This document shows positions 27,157-37,968 of a stretch of DNA of 64,000 nucleotides, piece after piece (position 1 is the stretch's first letter; each line of letters starts with the position of its first letter). The notes under the pieces were generated by a model that was given only the letters and a program-made list of their open reading frames with translations, did no database searches and was not told the origin of the DNA. Source of the DNA: Skermanella aerolata KACC 11604 (GTDB lineage Bacteria > Pseudomonadota > Alphaproteobacteria > Azospirillales > Azospirillaceae). The DNA lies in the NCBI RefSeq assembly GCF_000936425.1, contig NZ_AVFK01000005.1, positions 186,001-250,000 of the forward strand, in the 5' to 3' direction. The position numbers were made by a program, and so were the translations under genes.

Positions 27157-28751
27157 AAAAGAACCCCCTGCCCTGCCTTCGGGCCGGCCTTGCGCGACTT
27201 GCCTGTTCCCCCCGCTTCCGCCTTCCGCGCCACGCCGCCATGGCCGACGACGGCATCGACCTTGCCGTCGTGGAACTCCACTGTGACCGGCGTGCCGGCC
27301 TTGGCATCCGCGGCCGACGTGATCCGCTGCTCGTCCTGATCGGTAACCAGGGCGAAGCCGCGTTCCAGGATGCCGCGATAGGAATAGCTCTCCAGCAATG
27401 CCGCACCCGAGCGCAGGCGGCTGGTCCGCTCGGTCAGCAGCCGGACGTAGCCGGCGTCCATCCTCTCCCCAAGCTCGGTCAGCCGGCGCTCGCCCTCGCT
27501 GACTCGTATCCGGATCGGCATCAGCGTCAGGCGCGAGCCGACTCGGGCAAGGCGGCCCTCCTCCGCAGCGACGACCTGCCTGAGACCGGCACCCAGCGCG
27601 CGCGCCTCCGATTGCAGCCGTCCCTGGGCGGATGTGAGCACCTCGCGCGGGTGGCGCAGCTTGGCCGCCAGTTCGGCTACTCGCGTCCGCCGCCGGTCCA
27701 GCGCGCCGGCCATCGCCATGCCCAGCCGTTCGGCGCGGTCGTCCAGCCGCTGGACACAGCCTTCGAGCAGGCTGTGCGGATCGCCCAAGCCCCGCGCCAA
27801 GCCGTCCACATGGTTGCGCCGCTCTTGGATCATCCGGCCGGCGGAACCGGCAAGCCGGCGCTGGCAGTCGAATACCTGCGCTATCAGGTCGGCCCGCACG
27901 GGCACCGCCATTTCGGCGGCGGCGGTCGGGGTCGGCGCCCGGCGGTCGGACGCGAAGTCGATCAGGGTGGTATCGGTTTCGTGGCCGACGGCGGAGATCA
28001 GCGGGATCTCGCTGGCGGCGGCGGCGCGGACGACGGCTTCCTCGTTGAACGCCATCAGGTCTTCCAGCGAGCCGCCGCCGCGCGCGACGATGATCAGGTC
28101 GGGCCGGGGCACTGGCCCGCCGGGCTTGAGAGCGTTGAACCCCCTGATCGCGGCGACCACCTGGGCAGCGGCGCTTTCGCCCTGTACGGCGACCGGCCAC
28201 AGCAGCACGTGACGCGGAAAGCGGTCGGCCAGCCGGTGCAGGATATCGCGGATCACCGCCCCGGTCGGCGACGTGACGACGCCGATGACGGCAGGCAGGA
28301 AGGGCAGCGGCCGCTTGCGCGACGGGTCGAAAAGCCCCTCGGCGGCCAGACGGCGCTTCCGCTCCTCCAGCAGCTTGAGCAGCGCGCCTTCGCCCGCCAG
28401 TTCCATCGACTCGATCACGAGCTGGTACTGCGAGCGCCCGGGGAACGTGGTCAAGCGGCCGGTGCAGATGACCTCCATCCCGTCCTCGGCCCGGATCGAC
28501 AGTTTCGACACGGAACCGCGCCAGCAGACCGATTCGATGACCGACGTCTCGTCCTTTAGGCGCAGGTAAAGATGGCCGGAGCTATGGAGCTTAGGCTGCG
28601 ATATCTCGCCGCGTACGCGCACATAGCCGAAGGCGCTCTCGACCGTACGCTTCAGCGCCCGCGACAATTCCGTCACGCTGAGTTCGGCAAGATTGCTTCC
28701 GGGACGGTCCGACCGGGGGTCCCGGTCCATTAAGGGTTGGTCTTGTGTCAT
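27153..28751 (-). CDS. xseA: Exodeoxyribonuclease VII large subunit
   Basis: 532 aa from ATG 28751 (MTQDQPL); a TTG at 28769 is possible. An OB-fold nucleic-acid-binding N-terminus (ELSVTELSRALKRTVESAFGYVRVRGEIS) is followed by the catalytic domain with GVVTSPTGAVIRDI, RGGGSLEDLMAFNEE and SAVGHETDTTLIDFASDRRAPTPTAAAE, then a coiled-coil Arg/Leu/Glu-rich stretch and a C-terminal YRGILERGFALV. The enzyme digests single-stranded DNA. The small subunit xseB is not in this window. Confidence 0.97.
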   Translation of the reverse strand: MTQDQPLMDRDPRSDRPGSNLAELSVTELSRALKRTVESAFGYVRVRGEISQPKLHSSGHLYLRLKDETSVIESVCWRGSVSKLSIRAEDGMEVICTGRLTTFPGRSQYQLVIESMELAGEGALLKLLEERKRRLAAEGLFDPSRKRPLPFLPAVIGVVTSPTGAVIRDILHRLADRFPRHVLLWPVAVQGESAAAQVVAAIRGFNALKPGGPVPRPDLIIVARGGGSLEDLMAFNEEAVVRAAAASEIPLISAVGHETDTTLIDFASDRRAPTPTAAAEMAVPVRADLIAQVFDCQRRLAGSAGRMIQERRNHVDGLARGLGDPHSLLEGCVQRLDDRAERLGMAMAGALDRRRTRVAELAAKLRHPREVLTSAQGRLQSEARALGAGLRQVVAAEEGRLARVGSRLTLMPIRIRVSEGERRLTELGERMDAGYVRLLTERTSRLRSGAALLESYSYRGILERGFALVTDQDEQRITSAADAKAGTPVTVEFHDGKVDAVVGHGGVARKAEAGGTGKSRKAGPKAGQGVLF

Positions 28752-28810
28752 GGCGTCGGCATGATACAAGCCTGCGCCATGGCAACAAGTCCGTAAGGGA
28801 TTAGGGTCTC

Positions 28811-30100
28811 ATGAAGGTTCTGGTGGTCGGCTCGGGCGGACGCGAGCACGCACTATGTTGGGCAATCGCCGCGTCGCCTCTTTGCGACAAGCTCTACTGC
28901 GCACCCGGCAATGCCGGGATCGGCCGGGAGGCCGAGTGCGTGCCCATCAAGGCCGACGATCTCGACGGTATCGTGCGATTCGCTACGTCCAACGCCATCG
29001 ACTTCGTCGTGGTCGGTCCCGAACAGCCGCTGGTGCTGGGTCTGGTGGACCGGCTCGAAGCGGCCGGCATCAAAACTTTCGGCCCCACGGCGGCCGCCGC
29101 GGCCCTTGAAGGGTCCAAGGGCTTCATGAAGGACCTCTGCGCGAAGTATGGGATTCCGACGGCTGCCTATGGCCGCTTCACCGACGCTGCCTCCGCCCGC
29201 GATTTCGTACGGGAGCGCGGCGCTCCGATCGTGGTCAAGGTCGATGGGCTGGCCGCCGGCAAGGGCGTCACCATAGCCCGCACGGTGGAGGAGGCGCTGG
29301 CCGCCATCGACGAGGCCATGGTCGATGCCCGGTTCGGCTCGGCGGGGACCGAGCTGGTGATCGAGGAATTCCTGGACGGGGAGGAAGTCAGCTTCTTCGC
29401 CCTGGTGGACGGCACCACCGCCCTGCCGCTGGTCTCCGCCCAGGATCACAAGGCCGCTTTCGACGGCGACACCGGCCCCAACACCGGCGGCATGGGAGCC
29501 TATTCCCCGGCGCCCGTGATGACCCCGGCGCTGGAAGCCCGCGTCATGCGCGAGATGATCGAGCCGACCGTGCGGGGCATGGCGGCGGAAGGACGGCCTT
29601 TCAGGGGCGTGCTGTTCGCCGGGCTGATGATCGTCGATACGCCGGAAGGCCCGGCGCCCAAGCTGCTGGAATACAACACCCGTTTCGGCGATCCGGAAAC
29701 TCAGGTGCTGATGAAGCGGCTGATGTCCGACGTGCTGCCGGCGCTGGTGGCATCGCGCGACGGCGTCCTGAAGAACCTTCAGCTCCGCTGGTACGACGAC
29801 TCGGCGCTGTGCGTCGTCATGGCCGCCCGGGGCTATCCCGGCGACTACCGCAAGGGGACGGAGATCCAGGGCCTGGACGAAGCCGGCGTCTTGCCGGACG
29901 TCTCGATCTTCCATGCCGGCACGGTGCTGTCGGCCGACGGACATGTACTGGCCGACGGCGGCCGGGTGCTCGGCGTCACCGCCATAGCGCCGACGGTACG
30001 CGACGCCCAGTCGCTGGCCTATGAAGCGGTGGACCGCATCCACTGGCCCGAAGGTTTCTGCCGCCGCGACATCGGCTGGCGGGCGATCGGCCGGGGCTGA
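28811..30100 (+). CDS. purD: Phosphoribosylamine-glycine ligase
   Basis: 429 aa ATP-grasp enzyme of de novo purine synthesis (second step). [18 protein letters not shown] (N-terminal Rossmann-like), [63 protein letters not shown] and [13 protein letters not shown] are all present. Divergent from xseA with 60 nt between starts. Confidence 0.98.
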   Translation: MKVLVVGSGGREHALCWAIAASPLCDKLYCAPGNAGIGREAECVPIKADDLDGIVRFATSNAIDFVVVGPEQPLVLGLVDRLEAAGIKTFGPTAAAAALEGSKGFMKDLCAKYGIPTAAYGRFTDAASARDFVRERGAPIVVKVDGLAAGKGVTIARTVEEALAAIDEAMVDARFGSAGTELVIEEFLDGEEVSFFALVDGTTALPLVSAQDHKAAFDGDTGPNTGGMGAYSPAPVMTPALEARVMREMIEPTVRGMAAEGRPFRGVLFAGLMIVDTPEGPAPKLLEYNTRFGDPETQVLMKRLMSDVLPALVASRDGVLKNLQLRWYDDSALCVVMAARGYPGDYRKGTEIQGLDEAGVLPDVSIFHAGTVLSADGHVLADGGRVLGVTAIAPTVRDAQSLAYEAVDRIHWPEGFCRRDIGWRAIGRG

Positions 30101-30192
30101 CCGGAACAGATGGGCGCCGCCTTGATTAAGCCGTGGTCGGGCGATAACAACGCTCACCGCCCGACCGGGCTCAGCTTGCCGATGCCGTTGCC

Positions 30193-31830
30193 GTGACCCC
30201 CTCGATCCCGATCCGGCGGACTGCCCGCCAAGCCACCCCGTCCGTCAGGCTCACCGCGCTGGCGCTGGCGATCGCGGTTCCGCTCGGGCTGATCCTGCTC
30301 AATCTGGCGATGGGACAGGACGCCAATTGGGACCTGCGGAACTACCACTGGTACAATCCGTACAGTTTCCTGAACGATCGATTCTTCTTCGATGTCGTCC
30401 CGGCCCAGACGCCCAGCTTCTACAACCCGACGCTGGATATCCCGTTCTTCCTGCTCGGCAATGCCGTGCCGGCCCCGGTCGCCTACAGCATCCTGGCCTT
30501 CGTCCAGTCGCTCAACTTCGTTCTGCTGTTCGCGTTGGCCCATGCCGTCCTGCGGATCGACCGCCCGCTGGCGAAGGTTTGGGCAGCGGCGGCAATAGCA
30601 TTGGTCGGGGTCGCGGGCGGCGGCAATCTCTCGCAGATCGGCACGACCTTTCACGACAACACGATCAGCCTGGGCGTCTTCGGCGCCATGCTGCTGGTGG
30701 TCAGTCGCTGGGACCGGATCGTGGATGGGCCTGCCTCGTCCGCTCTCGGAACGGCATTCCTGGCCGGCCTGCTGGCCGGAACCGCGATGGGGCTGAAGCA
30801 GCCTTCGGTGATCTACTGCATCGGCGTCTGCTTCGCCTTCGCCGTCGTTCCCGTAACAGTGAAACAACGGTTCCTGCTGATCCTCGCCTGCGGCTTCGGC
30901 ATCGTCGCCGCTTTCGCCCTGCTGTCCGGGCACTGGATGTGGTTTCTGTGGGAAACCCACGGCAATCCCATCCACCCCTACTACAACCACATCTTCAAGT
31001 CGCCGCTGGGCGCCATCAGCGACTATAAGGACCTGCACTACCATCCCAAGACGATGCTGGACCGGCTGGCGCTGCCGTTCCGGTTCAGCCTCGATCCCGA
31101 GATCGTCGGCGAGATCGTGTTCCGCGATTTCCGGATCGTGACGCTCTACGTGATCCTGCCGGTAGCCGCCCTGGCGAGCCTGATCGGCTTCGGTAGCCGG
31201 AACGCGGCTTCCGCCGCCCCTGGGCCTACCCGCTGGCTGCTGACCGTCGTCGCGCTGTCCTATGCCGCTTGGGCCTGGATGTTCTGCATCTACCGCTATG
31301 CCGTCCCGATCGAGATGCTGGCCCCGCTCGGCATCGTGCTTGCCCTCGGACTGCTGCCGCTCTCCCGAAAAGTCCGTTGGGGCACTGCCGCGCTGATCCT
31401 GGCCGCCCTTCAGGCGACTACCGTCTGGGGAACGTGGGGACGGTCGGACTGGACGGCTCATGTGGTCGAGTTCGACATGCCAGCAATTCCGGACCCGGAC
31501 CATACGATGGTGCTGATCGGGGGATATCAGCCGGTCGGGCACCTGATACCGGCTTTTCCACCTCAGATCCCCTTCGTGAGGTTGCAAAGCAATTTCGTCC
31601 AGCCGGATTCGACCGACAACGGGTATTCGGAAGTGCTTCGGCGTAGGGTGATGGAACATCGCGGGGATTACTTTATGATCGCCACGGTCCCCGATACAGA
31701 TATCGCGGCCGATGCCGCCGCGTTCTATGGATTGACCTTGGACTGGGATAGCTGCCAGACCCTCCATAACAATCTCGGTGAGCCGCACAGCTTCTGCGCG
31801 GTCCGTCGTAATCTGGCGGATCCTCAGTGA
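30193..31830 (+). CDS. Polytopic membrane protein, possible GT-C glycosyltransferase
   Basis: 545 aa with about ten predicted membrane helices. The start is taken at GTG 30193. After the first helix the periplasmic loop begins with NWDLRNYHWYNPY, carrying an Asp and aromatic residues at the place where GT-C enzymes keep their catalytic acid. Other loops include TFHDNTISLG. It precedes a GT2, a GtrA protein and UppP, all linked to polyprenol-phosphate sugar transfer, so a polyprenol-sugar-dependent transferase is a reasonable inference. I do not recognise a named family. Confidence 0.6.
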   Translation: MTPSIPIRRTARQATPSVRLTALALAIAVPLGLILLNLAMGQDANWDLRNYHWYNPYSFLNDRFFFDVVPAQTPSFYNPTLDIPFFLLGNAVPAPVAYSILAFVQSLNFVLLFALAHAVLRIDRPLAKVWAAAAIALVGVAGGGNLSQIGTTFHDNTISLGVFGAMLLVVSRWDRIVDGPASSALGTAFLAGLLAGTAMGLKQPSVIYCIGVCFAFAVVPVTVKQRFLLILACGFGIVAAFALLSGHWMWFLWETHGNPIHPYYNHIFKSPLGAISDYKDLHYHPKTMLDRLALPFRFSLDPEIVGEIVFRDFRIVTLYVILPVAALASLIGFGSRNAASAAPGPTRWLLTVVALSYAAWAWMFCIYRYAVPIEMLAPLGIVLALGLLPLSRKVRWGTAALILAALQATTVWGTWGRSDWTAHVVEFDMPAIPDPDHTMVLIGGYQPVGHLIPAFPPQIPFVRLQSNFVQPDSTDNGYSEVLRRRVMEHRGDYFMIATVPDTDIAADAAAFYGLTLDWDSCQTLHNNLGEPHSFCAVRRNLADPQ

Positions 31831-31853
31831 TTTACTTCGAAATCAGGTGACTT

Positions 31854-32948
31854 TTGATAGACCAATTCTCCGACGCACGCCAAGACCTTGTCCCGGACAC
31901 GAACCGGGTCGGCGCCGGAATTGCCGCAAACGATGTTCCGGACACCCTGCCGGCCGACCTGTCAGGCCTTGAGATCGCCGTCCTGATCCCGTGCTACAAC
32001 GAGGAGGCGTCGATCGCGTCGGTGGTGCGCGACTTCCGCGCCACGCTGCCCGGCGCCAGCATCTATGTCTATGACAACAACTCCAAGGACCGTACGGTCG
32101 AACTGGCGCGCGAAGCCGGCGCCACGGTCCGGACCGAACCGCTCCAGGGTAAGGGCAACGTGGTCCGCCGGATGTTCGCGGACATCGAGGCGGACGTCTA
32201 TGTCCTGGTCGACGGCGATGACACCTACCATGCTCCCAGCGCGCCGCTGCTGATCTCCAAGCTGGTGTCCGAACAGCTCGACATGGTCAATGGCGCGCGG
32301 GTGACGGAAATCGTCGAGGCCTATCGTCCCGGCCACCGGTTCGGCAACATGATGCTGACCGGGATCGTGGCGAAGATCTTCGGCAACCGGGTCGCCGACA
32401 TGCTGTCCGGTTACCGCGTCTTCTCGCGCCGGTTCGTTAAGAGCTTCCCGGCCCTGAGCGGCGGGTTCGAGATCGAGACGGAGTTGACCGTCCACGCGCT
32501 GGAACTGCGGATGCCGATGTCAGACGTCGAGACGCCCTACAAGGACCGCCCACCCGGCTCCGCCAGCAAGCTCAGGACCTATTACGACGGTTTCCGCATC
32601 CTGAAGCTGATCCTGGTGCTCGTGAAGGAGGAGCGTCCGCTCCAGTTCTTCAGCATCATGTCGGGCGTGATGGCCTTCATAGCTCTGGTGCTGGCCTGGC
32701 CGGTTCTGGTCACCTTCCTCCAAACCGGCCTGGTGCCCCGTCTGCCGACGGCGGTGCTGTCCACCGGGCTGATGCTGCTGGCCTTCCTCAGCCTGACCTG
32801 CGGCCTGATCCTGGAAACGGTGACGCGCGGCCGCCGGGAGATCAAGCGGATGCAGTATCTGCGGGTCCCCGCTCCTGGCAACCGTCCGCGCAGCGTCGAC
32901 ACGGGAACCGGTGGCGGTACCGGAGCTGGGGCTGGAACCGCACTATGA
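31854..32948 (+). CDS. Family 2 glycosyltransferase (polyprenol-phosphate sugar transferase-like)
   Basis: 364 aa, probably from TTG 31854 (AGGTG about 5 nt upstream). GT-A fold with VLIPCYNEEASIASVVRDF, VYDNNSKDRTVELA, LQGKGNVVRRMFADIEADVYVLVDGDDTY (DxD) and GYRVFSRRFVKSFP, followed by two C-terminal membrane helices (FFSIMSGVMAFIALVLAWPVLV and TAVLSTGLMLLAFLSLTCGLIL). The layout is like GtrB/ArnC proteins that load a sugar on undecaprenyl phosphate. Its stop overlaps the ATG of the next GtrA gene. Confidence 0.9.
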   Translation: MIDQFSDARQDLVPDTNRVGAGIAANDVPDTLPADLSGLEIAVLIPCYNEEASIASVVRDFRATLPGASIYVYDNNSKDRTVELAREAGATVRTEPLQGKGNVVRRMFADIEADVYVLVDGDDTYHAPSAPLLISKLVSEQLDMVNGARVTEIVEAYRPGHRFGNMMLTGIVAKIFGNRVADMLSGYRVFSRRFVKSFPALSGGFEIETELTVHALELRMPMSDVETPYKDRPPGSASKLRTYYDGFRILKLILVLVKEERPLQFFSIMSGVMAFIALVLAWPVLVTFLQTGLVPRLPTAVLSTGLMLLAFLSLTCGLILETVTRGRREIKRMQYLRVPAPGNRPRSVDTGTGGGTGAGAGTAL

Positions 32949-33349
32949 TCCGCCGCGTGTTTTCGGCTGAACTGATCAAGTTCGGCATGGTCGGGGTAAT
33001 CGGACTTGGCGTCGACATCGCCGTGCTGTACCTGTGCCTCGACATCAGCGGCCTGGGCCTGTACGCGTCGCGCGTCGTCTCGTATCTGGCGGCCGCATCG
33101 ACTACCTGGGCGCTTAACCGGGCGTTTACCTTCAGCGGCAATCATGCCGGCAAGATCCACCATCAATGGGCGCGCTTCGTAGCCGTCAACGCCTTCGGGG
33201 GCGCCGTCAACTACGCGGTCTATGCGGCACTGATCGCGTCCGGCGACCCCTTCACGGCGCATCCGGCATTGGCGGTGGCGGCCGGCTCGCTCGCCGGCCT
33301 TTTCTTCAATTTCACCGCTTCGAAGAAGCTGGTCTTTCGCCGTGCATGA
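32945..33349 (+). CDS. GtrA family membrane protein
   Basis: 134 aa with four predicted membrane helices: LIKFGMVGVIGLGVDIAVLYLCL, ASRVVSYLAAASTTWALNR, FVAVNAFGGAVNYAVYAALI and LAVAAGSLAGLFFNF. The ending NFTASKKLVFRRA is the GtrA hallmark. GtrA proteins are thought to flip the polyprenol-linked sugar made by the partner GT2. The ATGA overlap with the GT2 stop supports a functional pair. Confidence 0.92.
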   Translation: MIRRVFSAELIKFGMVGVIGLGVDIAVLYLCLDISGLGLYASRVVSYLAAASTTWALNRAFTFSGNHAGKIHHQWARFVAVNAFGGAVNYAVYAALIASGDPFTAHPALAVAAGSLAGLFFNFTASKKLVFRRA

Positions 33350-33410
33350 CGTTCCGTCCCTACTTCGGCGGTAACCGCATCCCGGCAGCCTGACACGAGT
33401 ATTTTTGAAC

Positions 33411-34214
33411 ATGGATGAAAGCACTCTAATCAGCGCCCTGGTGATGGGCGTGGTCGAAGGCTTGACCGAATTCATCCCCGTCTCTTCGACCGGGCACCTG
33501 ATCCTGCTGGGCGACCTGATCGGGTTCCAGGGACCGCCGGGCCGGCTGTTCGAAGTGGTGATCCAGCTGGGCGCGATCCTTGCCGTCTGCGTCGTCTACT
33601 TCCAGCGGCTGCTCCACATTGCCGTCACGCTTCCCAGCAGCCGGGAATCGCGCCGGTTCGTGCTGGCGATCCTGCTTGCCTTCCTGCCCGCCGCCGTGAT
33701 CGGCGTGTTCGCGCATGGCTTCATCAAGAGCGTGCTGTTCAATCCCCATGTCGTCTCCGTGGCACTTATCGTCGGCGGCATCGCGATCCTGTGGATCGAG
33801 CGCAATCTGCCCGATCCCCGCCATTTCGCCGTGGAAGACTTCTCGCCGCGGCTGGCGCTCGGCATCGGCTTCGTCCAGACGCTGGCGATGATACCGGGCG
33901 TTTCGCGCTCCGGCGCCACGATCCTGGGCGCCCTGCTGATGGGCGTGGAGCGGCGCACGGCGGCGGAGTTCTCATTCTTCCTGGCGATCCCGACGATGCT
34001 GGGCGCGGTCGTCTACGATACCTACAAGAACTACAGCACCCTGACCTCCGACGGCTCCCTGGTCATCGCTATCGGGTTCGTCGCCGCCTTCGTGGCCGGT
34101 CTGCTGGTGGTGCGCAGCCTCGTCGCCTTCGTCGGGCGTTACGGCTTCACGCCGTTCGGCTGGTACCGCATCGCCCTGGGCGTGGTCATGCTGGCGATCC
34201 TGTCACTGCGCTGA
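33411..34214 (+). CDS. uppP: Undecaprenyl-diphosphatase UppP/BacA
   Basis: 267 aa polytopic enzyme from ATG 33411. Signature motifs VEGLTEFIPVSSTGH (E-rich motif 1) and PGVSRSGATI (motif 2) are present. It dephosphorylates undecaprenyl pyrophosphate to recycle the lipid carrier for cell wall and glycan synthesis, which fits the polyprenol-sugar genes just upstream. An in-frame TTG at 33405 lies 6 nt before the ATG and is a weaker option. Confidence 0.96.
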   Translation: MDESTLISALVMGVVEGLTEFIPVSSTGHLILLGDLIGFQGPPGRLFEVVIQLGAILAVCVVYFQRLLHIAVTLPSSRESRRFVLAILLAFLPAAVIGVFAHGFIKSVLFNPHVVSVALIVGGIAILWIERNLPDPRHFAVEDFSPRLALGIGFVQTLAMIPGVSRSGATILGALLMGVERRTAAEFSFFLAIPTMLGAVVYDTYKNYSTLTSDGSLVIAIGFVAAFVAGLLVVRSLVAFVGRYGFTPFGWYRIALGVVMLAILSLR

Positions 34215-34350
34215 AGCCGCCACACCCTTGACGACAACAGCGAATGGTAATATCGCGCGTCCTCGGAGAGGGCTTGAGTAAAACCGGAACTCCCCGTAAT
34301 ACTTTCGCGCGGAGTATGGGGCGTCTTGCCCCGACAGGGGAGGTCCGGAG

Positions 34351-35193
34351 ATGGTGCGGGTGCGGGGCGGCTTTGGCTGTCTGGTAGCGTTGGTCACCGC
34401 CGTTATGGTTTGCCTTTCCCTACCCGGCCGCGCCGGTCAGTTGACGCAGGAGCAGCGGGAGGAAGCCGATCTCTTCGTCCTCGGCAATACCGTCTTCATC
34501 CTGTACCACGAGCTGGGCCATGCGCTGATCGACCAATTGGGATTGCCGGTCCTGGGGCACGAGGAAGACGCGGCCGACAATCTCGCCAGCATCATGATGA
34601 TCCCCGAGCAAGCCGATCCGATGATGGACGAGCTGATCATCGCCGCCGCCGACGGCTGGTATCTCGGCAATATCTGGCAGCGCGAAGCCGGCAATACCGA
34701 GCCTGCATGGTGGGGCGAGCATGCGCTCGACATGCAGCGGTTCTATTCCGTCGTGTGCCTTATGTACGGCAGCGACCCCGCCGGCTTTTCCGATCTCGCG
34801 GCAAGCGTCAGCCTGCCAGCGGATCGGCGGACGACCTGTCCGGCCGATTATGCCCAGGCCCGTGCGGGATGGACGCGGCTGCTGGCGCCCCACATGAACC
34901 CCGTCGAGTCGCGCTCCGCTGGCGACAGCCGGATCTCCCTGGAGTTCGAGGCGCCGGATCCTGCCTATGGCTATGTCTCGTCACTGCTGCATGAATCAGG
35001 GCTGATAAACGCGATCGCGCGCGATATCGGGAGCAGTTTCAAGCTGCCCAGCGACCTTACGATACGGTTCAGAAACTGCGGCGCCGATATGGCCAATGCC
35101 TTCTACGACAAGGCCGGACCGTCGGTGACCCTGTGCTACGAACTGGTGTCTTTCTATAACGACCTCATCCTGCGCGACATTTCCCGTCGATAG
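34351..35193 (+). CDS. DUF4344 metallopeptidase-like secreted protein
   Basis: 280 aa with an N-terminal signal peptide (GCLVALVTAVMVCLSLPGRAG). The zinc-peptidase-like motif FILYHELGHALIDQL (HExxH) is followed by GHEEDAADNLASIMMIP, which supplies a likely third ligand (D/E). The C-terminus has YGSDPAGF and CGADMANAFYD segments characteristic of DUF4344. Likely periplasmic; substrate unknown. Monocistronic. Confidence 0.85.
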   Translation: MVRVRGGFGCLVALVTAVMVCLSLPGRAGQLTQEQREEADLFVLGNTVFILYHELGHALIDQLGLPVLGHEEDAADNLASIMMIPEQADPMMDELIIAAADGWYLGNIWQREAGNTEPAWWGEHALDMQRFYSVVCLMYGSDPAGFSDLAASVSLPADRRTTCPADYAQARAGWTRLLAPHMNPVESRSAGDSRISLEFEAPDPAYGYVSSLLHESGLINAIARDIGSSFKLPSDLTIRFRNCGADMANAFYDKAGPSVTLCYELVSFYNDLILRDISRR

Positions 35194-35334
35194 CTAACCA
35201 TGAAGACCCGATTCATCACTGGTTGAGCCAGATCAAGGATCGGCAAGCCGATCTGATCTCACACTCGGCGCTAACGGGCTCCCATGGCCGGACCCATTCT
35301 GGTTTCGGTGCGGTTGCTGCGGCGGGTGACAATG

Positions 35335-37017
35335 ATGAAACTGACGAACACCACTCTGCTGACTCGCCTTCTGACGGGCTTCGGAGCGATCCTGGCGCTC
35401 TCCTGCCTGCTCGGCCTGATCTCGCTGAACAAGCTGGAAACGGTCAGCGGGCTGACGGCGGATCTCCACGAACACTCCCTCGCCGTGGCGACTTCCGTGC
35501 TGGAAGCCAACGCCGGCATCATCGCCATGCACCGTTCCATGAAGGACGTGGCTCTCGCTCAGGATGCCGCCGGGATCGACGCTGCGGCGCAGGCGGTCGA
35601 CACATCGGAAAAGCAGGTGTTCGCCGCCATGACGTACGCCCAGGAGCGCTTTCTGGGCGACAGGAAGGAGTTCGACGATACCCTCAAGGCCATCCGCGAC
35701 TGGCAGCCGATCCGGGCCGAAGTGATTGCCGCCATGAAGGCCGGCGACCGGGAAACCGGGGCGACGATCACCAGGACCAAGGGTGCGGTCCAGGTCAAGC
35801 TGATCGCGGAGCGGATGGATGCCCTGGTCGCCGGCGTCAAGCGCCGCGCCGACAGCTTCGCGGCGGAAGCGACGGAAACGGGCGCACAGGCCAAGACACT
35901 GGTGACGTCGGCTCTTACCGTCATGATCGTCCTGGGCCTAGCCATCGCCTGGGCGATCACCCACGGCATCAGGGGTCCGATCGGCCAGCTGCGCGACGTC
36001 ATGGGACGGCTGGCGAAGCAGGACTACACAGCCGTCGTGCCTTATACCGCCAACACGAACGAGATCGGCCAGATCGCCAAGGCTGTCGAGTTCTTCAAGG
36101 AGAACGGCATCGCCGTGACACGCCTGCGCGAAGAGCAGGAGAGGATGAAGGCGGAGGGCGAGGCGCTGCGGAAAAAGCAGATCATGGTTCTGGCGGACGA
36201 TTTCGAAGCCCATGTCGAGGCCGTCGTGGAGCATGTCGCCTCCGCCGCCACGGAGATGACGGCGACCGCCAGCAGTATGTCCGCCGTAGCGGAGCAGGCG
36301 ACTCGCCAATCCACGGCGGCGGCCAGCGCTGCGGAAGCGGCGTCCGGCAACGTCCAGACCGTCGCCTCCGCGGCCGAGGAACTCTCGGCCTCGATCACGG
36401 AGATCGGCCGTCAGGTCAGTCAGGCCTCCGATACGTCGCGGGAAGCCGTCGTCAAGGCGGAACGCACCAACCAGATCGTCGCCGGCTTGTCCGACGCCGC
36501 CGAAAAAATCGGTCAGGTGGTCAGCCTGATCAACGACATCGCCAGCCAGACCAACCTTCTGGCGCTGAACGCCACGATCGAGGCGGCACGCGCGGGCGAA
36601 GCCGGCAAGGGCTTCGCCATCGTGGCGTCGGAGGTCAAGAACCTCGCCAACCAGACCGCCAAGGCGACGGAGGAGATCGCCAGCCAGATATCGTCGGTCC
36701 AGGCGGCGACGGGTCAGGCGGTGACGGCGATCCAGGACATCACGGCGACCATCTCGGCCGTCAGCGACAGCTCCGCCGCCATCGCTTCCGCAGTCGAGCA
36801 GCAGCGGGCCGCGACCAGCGAGATCGCCCGCAACGTCGAGGAAGCGGCGCGCGGCACCCAGGAGGTTTCCAACAACATCACGGGCGTCTCTGAAGCAGCC
36901 CACGAAGCCGCGCGAACCGCCCAGCAGGTATTGGCGGAAGCCGGTCAGCTTTCGAAGCAGTCGGAGAGCCTCAACCGCGAGGTCGGCGTCTTCATGGGGC
37001 GGGTGCGCGCGAGTTGA
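35335..37017 (+). CDS. Methyl-accepting chemotaxis protein with 4HB-like periplasmic domain
   Basis: About 560 aa from ATG 35335 ([22 protein letters not shown]); ATGs at 35284 and 35332 are alternatives. TM1 (10-32), a helical periplasmic four-helix-bundle-like domain (about 35-185), TM2 (about 187-207), HAMP ([13 protein letters not shown], from about 208), then the coiled-coil signalling domain with tip [19 protein letters not shown] near residue 402. It has no hemerythrin tail, unlike the receptor at 3.4 kb. Ligand unknown. Confidence 0.92.
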   Translation: MKLTNTTLLTRLLTGFGAILALSCLLGLISLNKLETVSGLTADLHEHSLAVATSVLEANAGIIAMHRSMKDVALAQDAAGIDAAAQAVDTSEKQVFAAMTYAQERFLGDRKEFDDTLKAIRDWQPIRAEVIAAMKAGDRETGATITRTKGAVQVKLIAERMDALVAGVKRRADSFAAEATETGAQAKTLVTSALTVMIVLGLAIAWAITHGIRGPIGQLRDVMGRLAKQDYTAVVPYTANTNEIGQIAKAVEFFKENGIAVTRLREEQERMKAEGEALRKKQIMVLADDFEAHVEAVVEHVASAATEMTATASSMSAVAEQATRQSTAAASAAEAASGNVQTVASAAEELSASITEIGRQVSQASDTSREAVVKAERTNQIVAGLSDAAEKIGQVVSLINDIASQTNLLALNATIEAARAGEAGKGFAIVASEVKNLANQTAKATEEIASQISSVQAATGQAVTAIQDITATISAVSDSSAAIASAVEQQRAATSEIARNVEEAARGTQEVSNNITGVSEAAHEAARTAQQVLAEAGQLSKQSESLNREVGVFMGRVRAS

Positions 37018-37104
37018 TACCCCGATAAGTCCTGGCAGCCCTTCCCAGGTCCGTGGACGGCAGCCATGGACTTGAGAGGGGGAATCGCCATATAACCGCG
37101 CATC

Positions 37105-37968
37105 ATGACCATCCCGTTTCTGAAGATGCACGGGCTCGGCAACGACTTCGTCGTCATCGATGCCCGCAGCCGAACCCTGTCCCTGACCGAAGCGCAGGTC
37201 CGTGCCATCGCGGACCGGCGCACGGGCGTCGGCTTCGACCAGTTCATCGTGATCCAGCCGCCCAGGACACAAGGCGCTACCGCCTTCATGCAGATCCTGA
37301 ACCCGGACGGCAGCGAGTCCGGGGCCTGCGGCAATGCCACCCGCTGCGTAGCACACCTTCTGATGGAACAGTCCGGCATCGCTGAAGCGGTGATCGAGAC
37401 AATCTCCGGGCTTCTGCCCGCCACGGCGGAAGCCAACGGGCTGATAACGGTGGACATGGGTCCGGCGCGGCTGGACTGGCGCGACATTCCGCTGGCCGGT
37501 CCTGCCGACACGCTTCGCCTCGACGTGTCGGAAGGCCCCTGGTCCGGGCCGGTGGCGGTCAGCATGGGCAACCCGCATATCGTCTTCTTCGTCGACGACG
37601 TGGACGCCGTTCCGCTGGAACGGGTCGGTCCTGTCCTGGAACATCATCCGGCCTTCCCCCAGCGCGCCAATATCGAGTTCGTCCAGGTGCTTTCCCGCAC
37701 GGAGATCCGCATGCGCGTCTGGGAACGCGGCGCCGGCATCACCCGCGCCTGCGGCTCCGGCTCCTGTGCCGTACAGGTCGCGGCGGTCCGGCGCGGGCTG
37801 ACCGACCGGCGGGCGGAAGTGGTGCTGGACGGTGGCAGCCTGACCATCGAGTGGCAGGAGAACGGGCATGTCCTGATGACGGGGCCGGTGGCGCTCAGCT
37901 TCAGCGGCGTCCTGCAACCGGACCTCCTGGGCCAGACATCGGTCGGGGCGGCGTTGGTGACCGCATGA
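37105..37968 (+). CDS. dapF: Diaminopimelate epimerase
   Basis: 287 aa. It interconverts LL- and meso-diaminopimelate for lysine and peptidoglycan. The two catalytic cysteines are in GACGNATRC (C75) and ACGSGSCAV (C216); [15 protein letters not shown] is the typical N-terminus. Its stop overlaps the mtaB start (ATGA), and dapF-mtaB-ftsY is a recurrent alphaproteobacterial order. Confidence 0.97.
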   Translation: MTIPFLKMHGLGNDFVVIDARSRTLSLTEAQVRAIADRRTGVGFDQFIVIQPPRTQGATAFMQILNPDGSESGACGNATRCVAHLLMEQSGIAEAVIETISGLLPATAEANGLITVDMGPARLDWRDIPLAGPADTLRLDVSEGPWSGPVAVSMGNPHIVFFVDDVDAVPLERVGPVLEHHPAFPQRANIEFVQVLSRTEIRMRVWERGAGITRACGSGSCAVQVAAVRRGLTDRRAEVVLDGGSLTIEWQENGHVLMTGPVALSFSGVLQPDLLGQTSVGAALVTA